A stretch of 64,000 nucleotides of DNA from NCBI GenBank assembly GCA_949825025.1, contig OX463779.1, positions 42,664,249 through 42,728,248 of the forward strand, read 5' to 3'. Of this stretch, positions 21,132 to 32,110 are shown piece after piece. The notes beneath the pieces are model-generated. The model made no database searches. It was not told the origin of the DNA and saw only the letters and a program-made list of their open reading frames with translations. Within the stretch, counting starts at the first letter, position 1; the number at the start of each line of letters is the position of its first letter. Both the position numbers and the translations under genes were made by a program. The DNA is from Siphlonurus alternatus (lineage: Eukaryota > Arthropoda > Insecta > Ephemeroptera > Siphlonuridae).

Positions 21132-21309
21132 TAAATAGTGATGCCATCTTGATTCACATTTCACTAAAGACTGGCAATATTATCTACATGGAGGCCCCAT
21201 GATTATCTACTACATTAATTTTGAATACATAGTACATCAGTACTGTGTATGGAATTTTTTCTTATACCGTGAATGCAGAGTTGTTGGAAGAGGGAGAATT
21301 TTGCTATGA

Positions 21310-21560
21310 TTAAGGGTAAAATAACACAAATCAACTGATCGATGTAGTCCCATTTGATTAACATGTAAACCTTAGCAACTTCATAAAAATTCTGATTTTT
21401 TTTTTTTTTTTTTTACAGTTGGTCCTTAGCACCAAGAAGTTGCAGAAAAAATTTCAAAACAATCGGACAAGCTGATTTTTTAAAATTAAGTTTTCAGTAT
21501 AAGGCTCTCCAATGGAGAGCTAGCTACTACGTCAATCAGCTAATTCGTGTTTTACCCTTC
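21310..21560. mobile_element. Degenerate TTAA-type element (type GATCAGCTG)
   Basis: Starts TTAAGGGTAAAATAACACAA, ends with the inverse ATTCGTGTTTTACCCTT, but the right TTAA is lost. The inside (CATTTGATTAACATGTAAAC, ATTTCAAAACAATCGGACAA) matches the element at 24.2 kb. An older relative of that copy. Confidence 0.6.
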
Positions 21561-23240
21561 AGCTAGCTATCATAAGTCAACAGAGAATCATTTTGTTTAA
21601 CATGCCAAGGCTTGGATTTTAAGTGTACTGCATGGACTAGCTGCAATCTAGCCACAACACCTCCTGATCGATGGTCCCTGGACATGCAGTTTGCCGTTAT
21701 ATAAACATCCAGAATATTTCTTAGTTTGATGTTTTTGATAGCGTCATTTCATGGCTTGCTGTACCACCTTGCTGATTCAGATATACTTTTTAATTCATAT
21801 ATTTGGTTTCTTTGTCTTTGGTTTTTGGTTTAAGCTCTTTTCCTTTTCTTCTAAAAATTATTATTGCAAACATTTTCAGCTTCAATAATTCTTTTATCCT
21901 GTTTGATCAATATATGTATATTACAAGGTTTATGGTGTTAATATTAACTGACTTCTTATTTTTGTAACATCTACCCTATGAGAGTGCTGGGATTGTTGCA
22001 AAAACTTTACCATTTACCTTCTTTTTTCTTTCAAACCATTTAATAATTTTCCTTGTGTACTGTACTTTCTGTTATTTTTTATAGATATATACTGCGAGAA
22101 ACATAAGAATTCAATTAATTTTCATCTATTAATTTCATGTCGGTGAAATCTACAATGATATATAATTATTTATTTTTTTTTTTTAGTTATGTAATTACTT
22201 TCCCGTATGTCCAGCTTGTCTTCTCAAGAAATAGAGCCTATAATATATAGACATGGACGAAAGCGGGGCCAGGAAAGGCCAGAGAGCCCATACATCCTCA
22301 TGCAGTTGTCCAACGACACTTTTAGGATGAGTACAGCACACTATATAAAGGTGTCCACAGTATTTTTTCCACTTGCTAAAACCTTTTCATTAATTTAATT
22401 GACAGTTCTACATTATTCTTTCATATTAATTATAATTAAATATGATTTTCATGCAGAAAATTTGTGCAGTCGTTCTTCTTAAAATCATGGAGGAAATAGC
22501 CATGCTTATAATATATATATACATCGTCATGCACAACCTTTTATTTAAGCCAAATACGTTTTTATTTAAAGGATTTTTTGTTTTGTTTATTTATATTATA
22601 AAATGAAAAATAATTAGCATCAACCTCATGAATTTGACTGCATAATTACATGTTGAAAAATATATAATATGGTATTGCGGCGCGTGATATTATATTATAA
22701 GAAACCCGCCATATTTTTTAGAGACTAACTGGGAAATATATTAATATTTAAAACAAAAATGCAGTTGGTTAATTATTGTCACTGCAGCCGCCAAAGCCCT
22801 ATATTATTTATTTGTATAAGTGAATATTGATGCTTAATTCATTTAAAAAAAAATCAATATCTTCAAATAATTCACGTCCCCTGAAAAAAGTGATGGCCGC
22901 GATAACCCAAAAAAATATATCTATATTTAATCGTTATGGCTTATGACAAAGTACGTACATTATTGAACCTGGATTTGGAAAGTTAACTATACTTAATTGT
23001 CTTTCCAAATCCAGGTTCAAAAGTGGTCTGAAAATTTTTTTTGGTGATGTAACTGAAGCTTAATTAAAAATTGAATTGCAGTTGATGGGCTTGGATTTAA
23101 ACCCGTTTGATCTGCGGCGACTCAATTTATTCATGAAACAATAAAGTCTAACGTTGCATGCCAGCCCATCTTTTATGAAAACAGTTTGACAAATGTTTCT
23201 ACTAGTATATACTACAGAAACAATTTTATTAATACTCGTA
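21561..23240. other. Intergenic; one weak exon-like block
   Basis: AT-rich. At 22187-22350 a poly-T/AG acceptor-like site precedes a GC-richer block with one open frame (QEIEPIIYRHGRKRGQERPE onward) and a weak AAAG|GTGTCC donor. No family recognised. A perfect 20-bp hairpin lies at 22963-23020. Otherwise nothing supported. Confidence 0.3.
22963..23020. repeat. Perfect 20-bp inverted repeat with 18-nt loop
   Basis: TTGAACCTGGATTTGGAAAG at 22963-22982 and its exact reverse complement at 23001-23020. It could be a tiny fold-back or a small hairpin RNA, but no flanking evidence decides. Confidence 0.6.
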
Positions 23241-23564
23241 ATGGACAACATGCATGAAAATTTTTTATTGCAGAAATGAAAAGAGGGTATATACCAAATT
23301 ATGCTACTCTGAATTTTTTCAGATTTTTTTGAAACCCAGAACCATTTTTAAATAATTATTGAAAGTGCGGCCACGCCCCCTGGAGGCGTCAATAGGCGGC
23401 CAGTCTCTATCCTTTTTATTAAGAAATCAGAGGTGCCAACTGAAATCACAGGACTTTCAATAATTATTTAAAAATAGTTCCGGATCTAAAAAAAAATCTG
23501 AAAAAATTCAGAGTAGCATAATTTGTGCCCTCTGCAATAAAATTTTTTCATGTATTTTGTCCAT
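23241..23564. mobile_element. MITE, GGACAACCTGCATG family
   Basis: Left ATGGACAACATGCATG, TTTTTTATTGCAGAAATGAA; right CTCTGCAATAAAATTTTTTC, TTTTGTCCAT. TA directly flanks each end. The inside has GCGGCCACGCCCCCTGGAGG, shared with the copy at 39.5 kb. Confidence 0.75.
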
Positions 23565-24448
23565 TATGAGTCTTTAAACTTTTCGCTCTTTTACAACCCT
23601 TTTATATCAGGGCAGGCTGCCCTGCTTATATTATATTGTTGTTGTTATTTTAATTTTTGGCACTGGTCACCATACTGCACTGCAGTATGTAACTTTTACG
23701 TCATATTATAATAATATATATATTGTTTATTAAAAGGTTTCCTGAAGATTTCGCGCGACCTTCTTCCGAGTATAATATACAGCTATATAGAGGTCACTTA
23801 AAATATTTTTAATTAAAGCAATTTATTTATTTTGAATTCATTTTATATTATTAATTAATTAAACTTCTTCAAATTTTGAGTTCATGTGTATATTATGTAA
23901 ATTACATTTAAAATCTAAATGTTCTGAATACCCTCCGAGCTAGCGCGGAGGTTCACTTTAATTAATTTGGTTGCGGTCTAAATTAAATTAAAAATATCAC
24001 CATAATATGTAATATTCGAGATTATTTTTGCATATATAAATATAATATTATATTAAAAAATCATGTTCATTGACGATCGACTTTTAACTAGAATTTTTAA
24101 GAAATGTTGTGAGTACAGAGTTTTTATTTTCAAATATGAAAATCCCCCAATTTAAAAACCAATGAGAAGAAAGAAATTAAGGCATTCCTTGAACGATATA
24201 TTAAGGGTAAGGTAACACGGATCAGCTATTTTTTTTTTAAGTACCATTTGATTAACATGTAAACCTTAGCAAATTGAGAGGCAGATTTTAGTACCTAAAC
24301 GCCACAGAAAAAATTTCAAAACAATATAATTATTCGAGCCGATTTTTTTTTAATTTTCAGCATAGGGCTTTCCCATGGAGAGCCAAACTAAAAAATTAAT
24401 TAAAAAAAATCGTCTCGGATAATAATTATTTTGAATTTTTTTCTGTAG

Positions 24449-24620
24449 CTTTTATTTATTATTTATTTATTTCGCCAATATAAATTACAAGAAATGGTGA
24501 AATGGGATATTTTACAAGACACTGTTGAGCGCCAATACACATAAAGTGGTAAAATACCCTTTACCTGAAAAATTAAACATAAAATTGATGAAAAAAAAAA
24601 AATAAAAAAAGTAAAACATG
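24449..24620 (-). mobile_element. Probable 3' end of a non-LTR retrotransposon (truncated)
   Basis: On the minus strand this reads CATTTCTTGTAATTTATATT then GGCGAAATAAATAAATAATA and A-rich repeats, the usual look of a LINE 3' UTR with a short AATA-type tail. No coding part remains. Family not assigned. Confidence 0.4.
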
Positions 24621-24623
24621 TCT

Positions 24624-24771
24624 CAAGGGGCATTCACAAAGTCTTAAGGCCACATTTAATAAGGCTCAATAATTTAAAGCTTGATTTTAGACTTTTTTTT
24701 AGACCCAAAATTTCTGGTCTTAAATTATTGAGCCTTTAATTGTGGCCTTAAGGCTTTGTGAATGCCCCTTG
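24624..24771. mobile_element. Short MITE with CAAGGGGCATTCACAAAG ends
   Basis: CAAGGGGCATTCACAAAG at 24624 and its exact inverse at the right end. Inner arms also pair (CTTAAGGCCAC and GTGGCCTTAAGG). About 148 bp, nested in the palindromic element around it. A diverged relative is at 48350-48611. Confidence 0.7.
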
Positions 24772-25140
24772 ACGTCATGTTTTAGGTACTAAAATCTCTG
24801 TCTCTCATAAAAATTTCAGAATTATTGTGTGTCTGCTACATATGGTTTAAATGTTAATGAAATAAATCAAATGGGACTAAAAAAAACAGCTGATCTGCGT
24901 TACCTTTATACCCTTAAAATAAAAATTAAAAATAAGCTTCACTATATGTGACTTTATGTATAATATCCACAAGAGAATGCTGTAAATTAAATATTTTCGT
25001 GTTAAAATTAATTCTGTTGTTCATACCGCGTTGCAAAACGAGATCGAGAGAAAAAATGATTCGCGCGTGTTTATTTTGTTAATTGAAACTTTTAATTTTT
25101 AGGTACTTGTCAGTTTTGGAGAAAAGAACGAAACAGTTAA

Positions 25141-25487
25141 GGGTAAGGTAACGCCACCAATGTTAAAAAAAATCCCTCTCACAAAAATTCTGAAAAAAAT
25201 TTAAAATGTTCTCCTCTACACCCCCTATCAGTAGCTAAAATATCAGGTATACAAATACGATCTAGTTTTTGAGTTATGAATTTTTAAAGTTGACCAATTT
25301 AACATGGGAGTTTCATTTCTCCATGTTAAAGTAGTCAACTTTAAAAATTCATAACTCAAAAACTAGATCGTATTTGTATACCTGATATTTTAGGTACTGA
25401 TAGGGGGTATAGAGGAGAACATTTTAAATTTTTTTCAGAATTTTTGTGAGAGGGATTTTTTTTAACATTGGTGGCGTTACCTTACCC
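25141..25487. mobile_element. Palindromic TTAA-flanked element, second GCCACCAATG-type copy
   Basis: TTAA at 25137-25140 and 25488-25491. GGGTAAGGTAACGCCACCAA at the left, inverse at the right. Body nearly identical to 20363-20714, including CCTGATATTTTAG and AACATGG in the loop region. Confidence 0.82.
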
Positions 25488-25904
25488 TTAAATTTAGTTT
25501 GAAAAATCAAAATATATTTTTATATAATTTAATTAAAGATTTTTCAATAATATTTAAATATAATAGGAAACGATTTTTTTGTCTTTTCATTAATTACTTA
25601 ATTGAAATGAACGCGTAAAGACGTTTTTTTTTTAATTGCTCTGCATGGCCGGGTTCGGAAATTAAATGGCATTTGTTAGTTAATATCAAAATTTAATTTC
25701 TAAATAAATTTCTACGGGCGTCTAATTTATGCATTGCTTAATAATATATAAATATAATAATATAATATAATATTTATATTTTATAATATTTTTATTTATA
25801 TAAATATATATATATATATATATCATTGCAAGAGATACACTCCTCACCCCTATCATCCCCTATTCGAGCTTAATTTTTGGAGCTCGAGGCGGAATAATGG
25901 TTAT

Positions 25905-26013
25905 CAGGCGCGAATCCAGGAAAAAATTTCGGAGGGGGCTGCCTCCATAAGGCTAATGTTAAAAAAAATTGGAGTGGGGGAAATATGCCTATATTGCCTA
26001 TGTTCCGCGCCTG
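25905..26013. mobile_element. 109-bp hAT-type MITE with exact 8-bp target duplication
   Basis: Ends CAGGCGCGAATCC and TTCCGCGCCTG are inverted; ATGGTTAT stands directly on both sides (25897-25904, 26014-26021). An 8-bp duplication and a CAG...CTG terminus fit the hAT superfamily. Related larger copies at 26703, 30595 and 43712. Confidence 0.8.
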
Positions 26014-26070
26014 ATGGTTATCGTATAGTAATGTATATAAAGATAAACTATAATAGGTAGCTAGGAGAAA

Positions 26071-26125
26071 CCGCGCGTGGCCACCATCCTTTTCTCCCGG
26101 AGAAAAGGATGGTGGCCACGCGCGG
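26071..26125. repeat. GC-rich perfect palindrome, 25-bp arms
   Basis: CCGCGCGTGGCCACCATCCT at 26071 and onward to 26095 is exactly mirrored at 26101-26125 around CCCGG. The right arm belongs to the minus-strand SINE that follows; the left arm is an inverted extra copy of the same piece. Confidence 0.8.
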
Positions 26126-26507
26126 CCTTTGTTACGCCTCGTCCCAGCTTTTGCTGAAGTGTGAGACTGAGGGTGAGGGAACCGTGGACGGACGGGACGG
26201 ACCTATAATAGATCTACTTTTTATCATTTACCTAATATTTTATCAATATAATCTACTTTTATCATTTGACCATACAAAGCGATATGTCCAAAGCCTGGCA
26301 TGGTGAACTACACACTAGTGCATCACTGTACTGGGGTGTGGAATGCGAAAAAGCGAAAAAAAAAAATACCCCAGGGAGGGAGCTTGAAACGGTCACTCGA
26401 CATCCAATTAAGTGTACTGAGCACTCTTGATGTTGCATGTTGCTTGACTTCGGTGATGTAACGAGAACCGGTCAATGCAATGCACTAGCTGCGCCAGCTA
26501 GGCTCAA
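26096..26507 (-). mobile_element. 5S rRNA-derived SINE, copy 3 (minus strand)
   Basis: Read on the minus strand: TTACATCACCGAAGTCAAGC (5S-like head), GGTCACTC region rearranged, CAGTGATGCACTAGTGTGTA, then GTCCACGGTTCCCTC and AGTCTCACACTTCAGCAAAA, GGCCGCGCGTGGCC. About 70 bp of AT-rich DNA (26195-26265) interrupts the body. Otherwise full-length. Confidence 0.75.
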
Positions 26508-26702
26508 CCTTTAATTATATAATATAATTTAAATAAAAATTATGCAGCTTAAATATTATAATATAATATATATTATATATAAATAAACTATATAAGCTAT
26601 ATGGCATGCAATAAAAAGCATGATGATGTCGATTGTCCATTGAAAATATATAATATTATAATATATATATATTATATTATATTAAACGAAGGACCAAAGG
26701 AC

Positions 26703-26868
26703 CAGGCGCGGATCCAGGGCTGTAGGGCTGTAGCCCCCCCCCCCCCCGGAATTTTGGATTTAACATGGGCAATATAGGCATTTCACCTACTTTGTTTTTT
26801 AACAATGACCTTATATGAAGGCAGCCCCCCCCCCCCGCTTTTTTTTTTTTTTTATGGATCCGCGCCTG
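26703..26868. mobile_element. hAT-type MITE, CAGGCGCGGATCC ends
   Basis: CAGGCGCGGATCCAGG at the left, TGGATCCGCGCCTG at the right. The middle contains ATTTTGGATTTAACATGGGC and long C-tracts. Target duplication not clear. The same inner sequence recurs near 30.8, 36.0 and 40.8 kb. Confidence 0.65.
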
Positions 26869-27109
26869 AAACTGAAAAGGACGTCCGTATAAAATTATAT
26901 GCTGCCGTGTTGTTGATCATCTCTGACGTCCACAGAAAGTCGCGAGAGTTGTTCCTCTGAGGCAGCTGCTCTATCTCCCCCTTGCTCCTTGCCCTCCACT
27001 TTAATTATTACCTCCGCTCCTGACTGATATATGCATTATATTCATTATAACTAAAACAATTCCGCCATTTGGTGACTGCCATGATCGGTTTAAAAACTGG
27101 TGGTGGTGT

Positions 27110-27300
27110 TACGTCAACGTTATTTCCTGCATGTTACAGCCGCGGCGGCGGCGACAAAAGTAGTGTGCTGCGAGATAACAAGCGACCGAGTCCTCCTCCG
27201 TACCGCGTCACCGCCGAGCGCTCGCATCGATCAGCAGCAGGCGTGTAGCAGTCGGCCCGTCATGGCTCGCAGTCTGGCTGCTAAAATGCTGCACACCCTT
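27110..27300. other. GC-rich island 1
   Basis: GCCGCGGCGGCGGCGACAAA marks its start in AT-rich DNA. An open frame exists but looks compositional. Possibly a promoter, 5' UTR exon or non-coding transcript; no donor site found at its edge. Confidence 0.35.
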
Positions 27301-27539
27301 TATATTAATAAAGCACACGGAAACTCAAACTCCATAATTACTTTAGTAATAATTGCAGACTTTTTATTAAAAATTACACTTAAAAATAGGACATAATTAT
27401 TACTTATAAAAATTAATTATATTATAATGTTATAATTTAATTATTTATAAGGGCTAGCTAAATTTGTAGGAAACACCCACAGGTAAATTTTTAACCTGGA
27501 CATATAAAAATATAGGACACGTAATGCAGAACGATGTCT

Positions 27540-27789
27540 GCATCGTCTGAAAGAGATGTTGTTGACGTCACGACTCCTGTACCGTCAGTGGCCTTCCTCT
27601 TAGTCCTTCTTGCCGCCTAGTGCTGCCACGACATCAGCGCGATCCTCCTCCTCGCCGCGCACACGCCCTGCCAGCCGCCGACCGACAAGCTTGCTCGTGC
27701 GGGTCCCCCCCTCGCAGTCGAGCCTACTGCACACTTGAGCCCACAAGAGCACCAATACTGTACACTCCAGAGTATCCACCTTTTTATTG
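27540..27789 (+). promoter_or_regulatory. GC-rich island 2, candidate non-coding first exon with splice donor
   Basis: A 250-bp GC-rich block beginning near a TTGTTGACGTCACGAC CRE-like site and ending in TATTG|GTAAGT, a strong donor at 27790. No useful reading frame on the plus strand. Fits an untranslated first exon of a plus-strand gene; the zinc-finger gene at 59.15 kb is the only downstream candidate seen here. Confidence 0.35.
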
Positions 27790-27999
27790 GTAAGTACATA
27801 TTATATTAAATATATATATTTTTTTTTTAAATATTCGTCCTTGTAGTCCTTTAACCTACTTTTTTTTACATTCACTTTCGTAAAAAAAAATGTGTATATA
27901 TTAATAATTATTTAAAAAAATATTATATATCGCTCATGCATATTTTGATGACCTCAATGCATGCAGTATAAGGTATGTTGTTTGTACTTGGGACTGCTA

Positions 28000-28262
28000 G
28001 CTGCTGCGTATACCAGTACATATAGAAAGAAGACGACTATAAGCTGCTATGGGTTAGTTTCGCAATGCAGAGGAGAAAGAGATTACGCAGGGGCGCTGAG
28101 TCTCTTGGCAAGCAGAAGGCTCGTGACCAAGCTAGAAGCCATATTGAGCTGCGGAGGAAGAAGGATCATAATGCGCCGGTATGGCGGTAGATGGCACAAT
28201 GTACGACAAACCCGCCGCGGCCGCCAACTCGTCGTCTCGTGACGCACGAACGAGGACACGTA
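28000..28262. other. GC-rich island 3
   Basis: GC-rich with CGCCGCGGCCGCCAACTCGT near the end. The plus frame is open for 93 codons, product unrecognised. No clear splice signals. Confidence 0.25.
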
Positions 28263-28399
28263 ATTATATGAGAATGACAAATAATAATAAAAAAATGGGC
28301 CTATTATACATTTTTAAATATAATTTAATATTGTCTGCATTTTTTTTTTATTAATTAATATATATCTTATCACGAATATATATACGTCAGAGAGCGGAT

Positions 28400-28800
28400 G
28401 ATGGTTAAAGTCGAGGGACCAGCTGCAGTATGAGCTTGTTATATCTCTGGCATCACACCGGCCAGGCTGTGGCTGCTGGCGGCAGTATAAAGCGCGCAGG
28501 TGGAAAACTCCGTCGCCGCTTCTACCGCGAGGAGTTCTTCTCCTCCAACGCAACACGACGAGAGGTGCTGTAGCGACGGTCTATTGATTTTTGTTGCCTC
28601 GACTCCGTAGAGTGGCGTGGCACTAGCTGATGCTGCTGCTGGCTGGGTATATAACATAGAGGGTGAGGGGGATGCTACAGCAGCAGCAGCAGACCCTTGG
28701 TATACCCCCCAAGAATAGACCATGGCCTGCCTGCTGCTGGCTCTCCTATATGCAATGTTTGTTGTATAGAGGCTGCGCGCGCTTTGCACTTGCGCTGAAG
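28400..28800. promoter_or_regulatory. GC-rich island 4 with a TATA box on the plus strand
   Basis: GGCAGTATAAAGCGCGCAGG at about 28481 is a good TATA context; a start would be expected near 28515. CAG/CTG triplet runs follow. The minus strand has a 140-codon open frame (28439-28861) of low complexity (GSAAAAVASPSPS) that I do not accept as a gene without more evidence. Confidence 0.3.
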
Positions 28801-29860
28801 AAATAATAATATTTTGACTAGAATAATAATAATTAGATACTCTCATGACAGTCATGACCATTTTTTTTTAAAAAAAAAGTAAATAATAAATTAAAGGTAC
28901 TGGTTGACATAGAATTAATGTTAGGTCAGTTGGTTTCCGTGGACTGCGCGCGGCGTTCTGATAAAAAAAAAAAAAAAAGTCCGAGCGCATGTTGATAAGA
29001 AAAGTGTCGGCCCAGATCTGTGCTAGCGGCGGTGAGAATCACCTTGCTAACTCGCTGACGGTGATTAGCATATACCCGCCGCAGTGTCCATAATACATTC
29101 AGCGTCTATGTCAACGATACATACGTTTGACCTCTTCAGGACGAACAACAGCTATATAGTATAATGTCACTTTGGTTTTAAATTTAATATATCTGATTTG
29201 AAGTTATACACCCGTCGAATTATATCATTTTTGCTTATTTAATAAAAGATATTACGTATAAACAATACCAGGACCAAAGGGAGCTAGAAAAACCCCGGCA
29301 ACGCTTATTGGAATTTTTACACTCTATCTTTTGTTTAACTGATAAATTAATTCTCCGCGAAATTCATTATAATTTCATGTATAAATCGGCATTGATATAT
29401 GATTTTTTGCCTCATAGTTTGAGAAATATGTAAAAACAGATGCTGCATTTAAAAATCAGCCTTTTTTAGTGCAAAACTTCCTGAAAATGTAATCATGAAC
29501 ACTTAATACTGAATCAACAACAAATATTTTTATATCACAATAGTGAAGTTGTTTTCTTTTACAGATTTAAATGATATAAGGCAGTATTCATGTTTGGTTA
29601 CTTTGTTTTATTTATATTTGCATTATGTATTGTTGTTGTTTTTTTTTGGGGGGGGGGGTCTTACATTTATTTATTTTTTTTTTTTAAATACTATATAGAG
29701 TTAGAAAATGCAGTGAAGTTTTTGAATTTAAAAGTATATTTTTTCGGCTGTATATGTAATTGTTCTGGTTTCTATGATTTTTTTTTCTTGTAGCTGTTTG
29801 TTGTTGTTTTTTGTGTTAGTCTTTGTTTTTTATTTGTTATTTTATCTTGACGTAAGCCTA
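28801..29860. other. Intergenic; no gene
   Basis: AT-rich, with an A-run near 28962-28978 and G/T tracts near 29640-29680. Nothing supported. Confidence 0.4.
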
Positions 29861-30002
29861 TATTACACGATACAATTTTTCTGAAAATTGTATACAATTT
29901 TTCCTTGCAAGAAAATTTCCTCTCAATACAAACAAATGGAGAATAAATTTTCTTGTAAGGAAAAATTGTATACAATAATCAGAAAAATTGTATCGTGTAA
30001 TA
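29861..30002. mobile_element. Short MITE, TATTACACGATACAATTTTT ends
   Basis: TATTACACGATACAATTTTT at the left is inverted at the right (TTGTATCGTGTAATA). Inner arms pair at TTTTTCCTTGCAAGAAAATT. About 142 bp. A faint relative lies at about 58950-59040. Confidence 0.7.
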
Positions 30003-31323
30003 CCGGCTGTAATCCAAGTTTGTCATTGTACAACCAAAATGATTGAATAAAGATTTGAATTTTTTGAACACTTACAAAAAAAAAAAAAAAAAAAAAAAAA
30101 ACAGAAATGAGATGTGGTACGGTCACCGTATTAAACCATCCATTTCATGATAATTTTAATTATATGTCTGCATTTACGGCAAAGATATATTAAAGAGCAG
30201 TCTGAGCTCTATAAGCAATTCCAACCGATCACCGATTGATTTTGTTGTTAATAATTTATAATTTACCATCGCAAATCGAACGTACGCATATATGTTGACG
30301 ATACATTTTATTATTAATTTATATTATTTTTAAAAAGTAAATTTTAATTGCAGTGTTCAATTGGGACATATAATAAGACCTATATACTGATGTAAATACT
30401 CATTATTACAGTCATTACATCATGGTCATAAAAACTAAAACACTGAAAAGCAGTATTTAAAGAGCAAATTATTGTTATAAGTATATTTTTGCGACTTTAA
30501 TATCGTTCCCCGAGTGAACCTGACGTGTGAACAATTTTCGTCGAAACAAAATCCCTCTGTTTTGAAATAACACCGTGACACATAGATAATAGGGGGGGGG
30601 GGCAGTGCCCTATCCCGCAATGTTAAATTTGGGGTGGGAGGGTGGGGCGACGGGTGGGAGTGGTAACACCTTCAATGTATTTTTGGGACCTTTTGGAAGG
30701 GGCGATCGGCCCCATCGCCTCCCTTGGATATGCCCCTGGCTTATGGTGATCATTGATCACCACCTAGGTGCAGATTTAGAGAGGGGGAGACACCAAATTT
30801 TGGATTTAACATGGACAATATAGGCATTTCCCCCCTTCAATATTTTTTATATTATCTGAGGTCAGCACCCACTGAAATTTTGTTCTTATATCCGTGCCTT
30901 GCCCCACCCCCTTTAAACTGCAATTTTCTTCTATCTACTTCGCTACCAAATAACCAAATAAGAACATAAGACTCAAAGGTCTTATGCATGCATTTTCTAC
31001 ATAGTAAAAAAATGCAATTTGTCATAATTCCTATGATGTTTGCGTATATTGCCCATAAATAAAACTGACTGAGTGCATGAGCCGGCCGGAGCATTGGGGG
31101 AAGTGCGCTATTTTCCGGGGGGATTTATGCTAGAAGCTGCCTTTCCGGACGTCCTGTACGTAATGTGCTGGTCTTTACATCGTCAGCAAACATCATGCGA
31201 CTATAATGTCAATGATTATACAATTAAGATATTATAGTGATTATATTGATAAGGGTCAGCATCAGTGCTATCTCCAACTTTTTGTTTTTATTTTTCAATG
31301 AAGGTATATATAATATAAAATAA
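30003..31323. other. Intergenic with hAT-type MITE fragments
   Basis: 30595-30740 (TGCCCTATCCCGCAATGTTA, GGGGCGATCGGCCCC) matches 43740-43890; 30773-30905 shares TTTTGGATTTAACATGGACA with 26703-26868. An A-run spans about 30077-30101. No gene. Confidence 0.4.
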
Positions 31324-32110
31324 ATATACTTAATAGTCCAGGAATATTAGGTAGAAATGCATAAGCGGGGTGGGCAAAAATAGTAATAAGCTGAAATTTG
31401 GTACACACACGCCTGGATAGTATACGAGTTCCCAAAAAAAAGTCCCCTAAGGTCCCCTTTGAGGAGACCAAAATACGGGACATTTCCCGGAAAAATGTAC
31501 TTTTTTATCAAAAATATTTTTTTCTAATGCAATTAACGATCGTGCATGTCCTAAAAAATGTTGGAATAGAGATAATTGAACTAAAAATAGATTTCAAAAA
31601 AATTAGCTCCCCTTAATAAATAGTTTCCAAAATATCCCTGAAATTTAAAAGGCGTATATTGCCAATAAGTGATTTTGAGTTTCAAATTGCATTGTAAATA
31701 AGCGAATTATCAAAAATATTGTGATGTTACAAAATAATTTTTACGAAACATGTAGTACAGTGCAGTTTACACAAAAGCGCTAGTACGTTTCGTTTTTGAT
31801 TTGCGGGAATTTTGGGAAATTTCAACTCGCAAGAAGTGGGCGTGTCCCGACTCCTTGCACTGTATATACTGCGTTTATATGTGGGAAAAATTATGACCAT
31901 TTTTATAGACTCGTTCTGATAGTGTGGCATGAAGCATTTATTTGGGTCTTCTCTCTACCCCCCCAAAAAAAATCCCACTCCCCTCCAACTCCAATCCCCA
32001 ACTGAATATAATTTGCTTCTGTAATTTGAACTAACAATAAGAAATAAATATCCAAAAAACCTACCCCCCCAAAAAAAAAACCTTCCCCCCCCCCAAAGAA
32101 CCCCTCTCTC
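31324..32110. repeat. Left arm of a ~0.8-kb inverted repeat pair
   Basis: From ACTTAATAGTCCAG to the C-tracts near 32100 this matches 33465-34250 in reverse, including GCTGAAATTTGGTACACACA, TAACGATCGTGCATGTCC and CAAGAAGTGGGCGTGTCCCG. Similarity is high with small indels. No protein recognised in it. Confidence 0.8.

Larger units (their letters stand above)
24205..24913. mobile_element. Palindromic TTAA-flanked element with nested insertions
   Basis: TTAA at 24201-24204 and 24914-24917. Outer arms: GGGTAAGGTAACACGGATCA at the left, inverse at the right. The right arm is broken at about 24448-24780 by other DNA (see next two entries); removing it restores pairing across TTTTAGTACCTAAACGCCAC. 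Confidence 0.7.

Noticed and set aside
20045..21202. Several 60-94-codon open frames on both strands
   Set aside because: All come from the GGATGC/GCATCC minisatellite, which is open in many frames because of its unit composition.
22187..22350. Coding exon with poly-T/AG acceptor
   Set aside because: Donor AAAG|GTGTCC is weak, the peptide matches nothing known, and no neighbouring exon in phase was found.
28439..28861. 140-codon minus-strand open frame in a GC-rich island
   Set aside because: Low-complexity Ala/Ser-rich product, no domain, and GC-rich DNA opens several frames at once. The plus strand has a TATA box instead.
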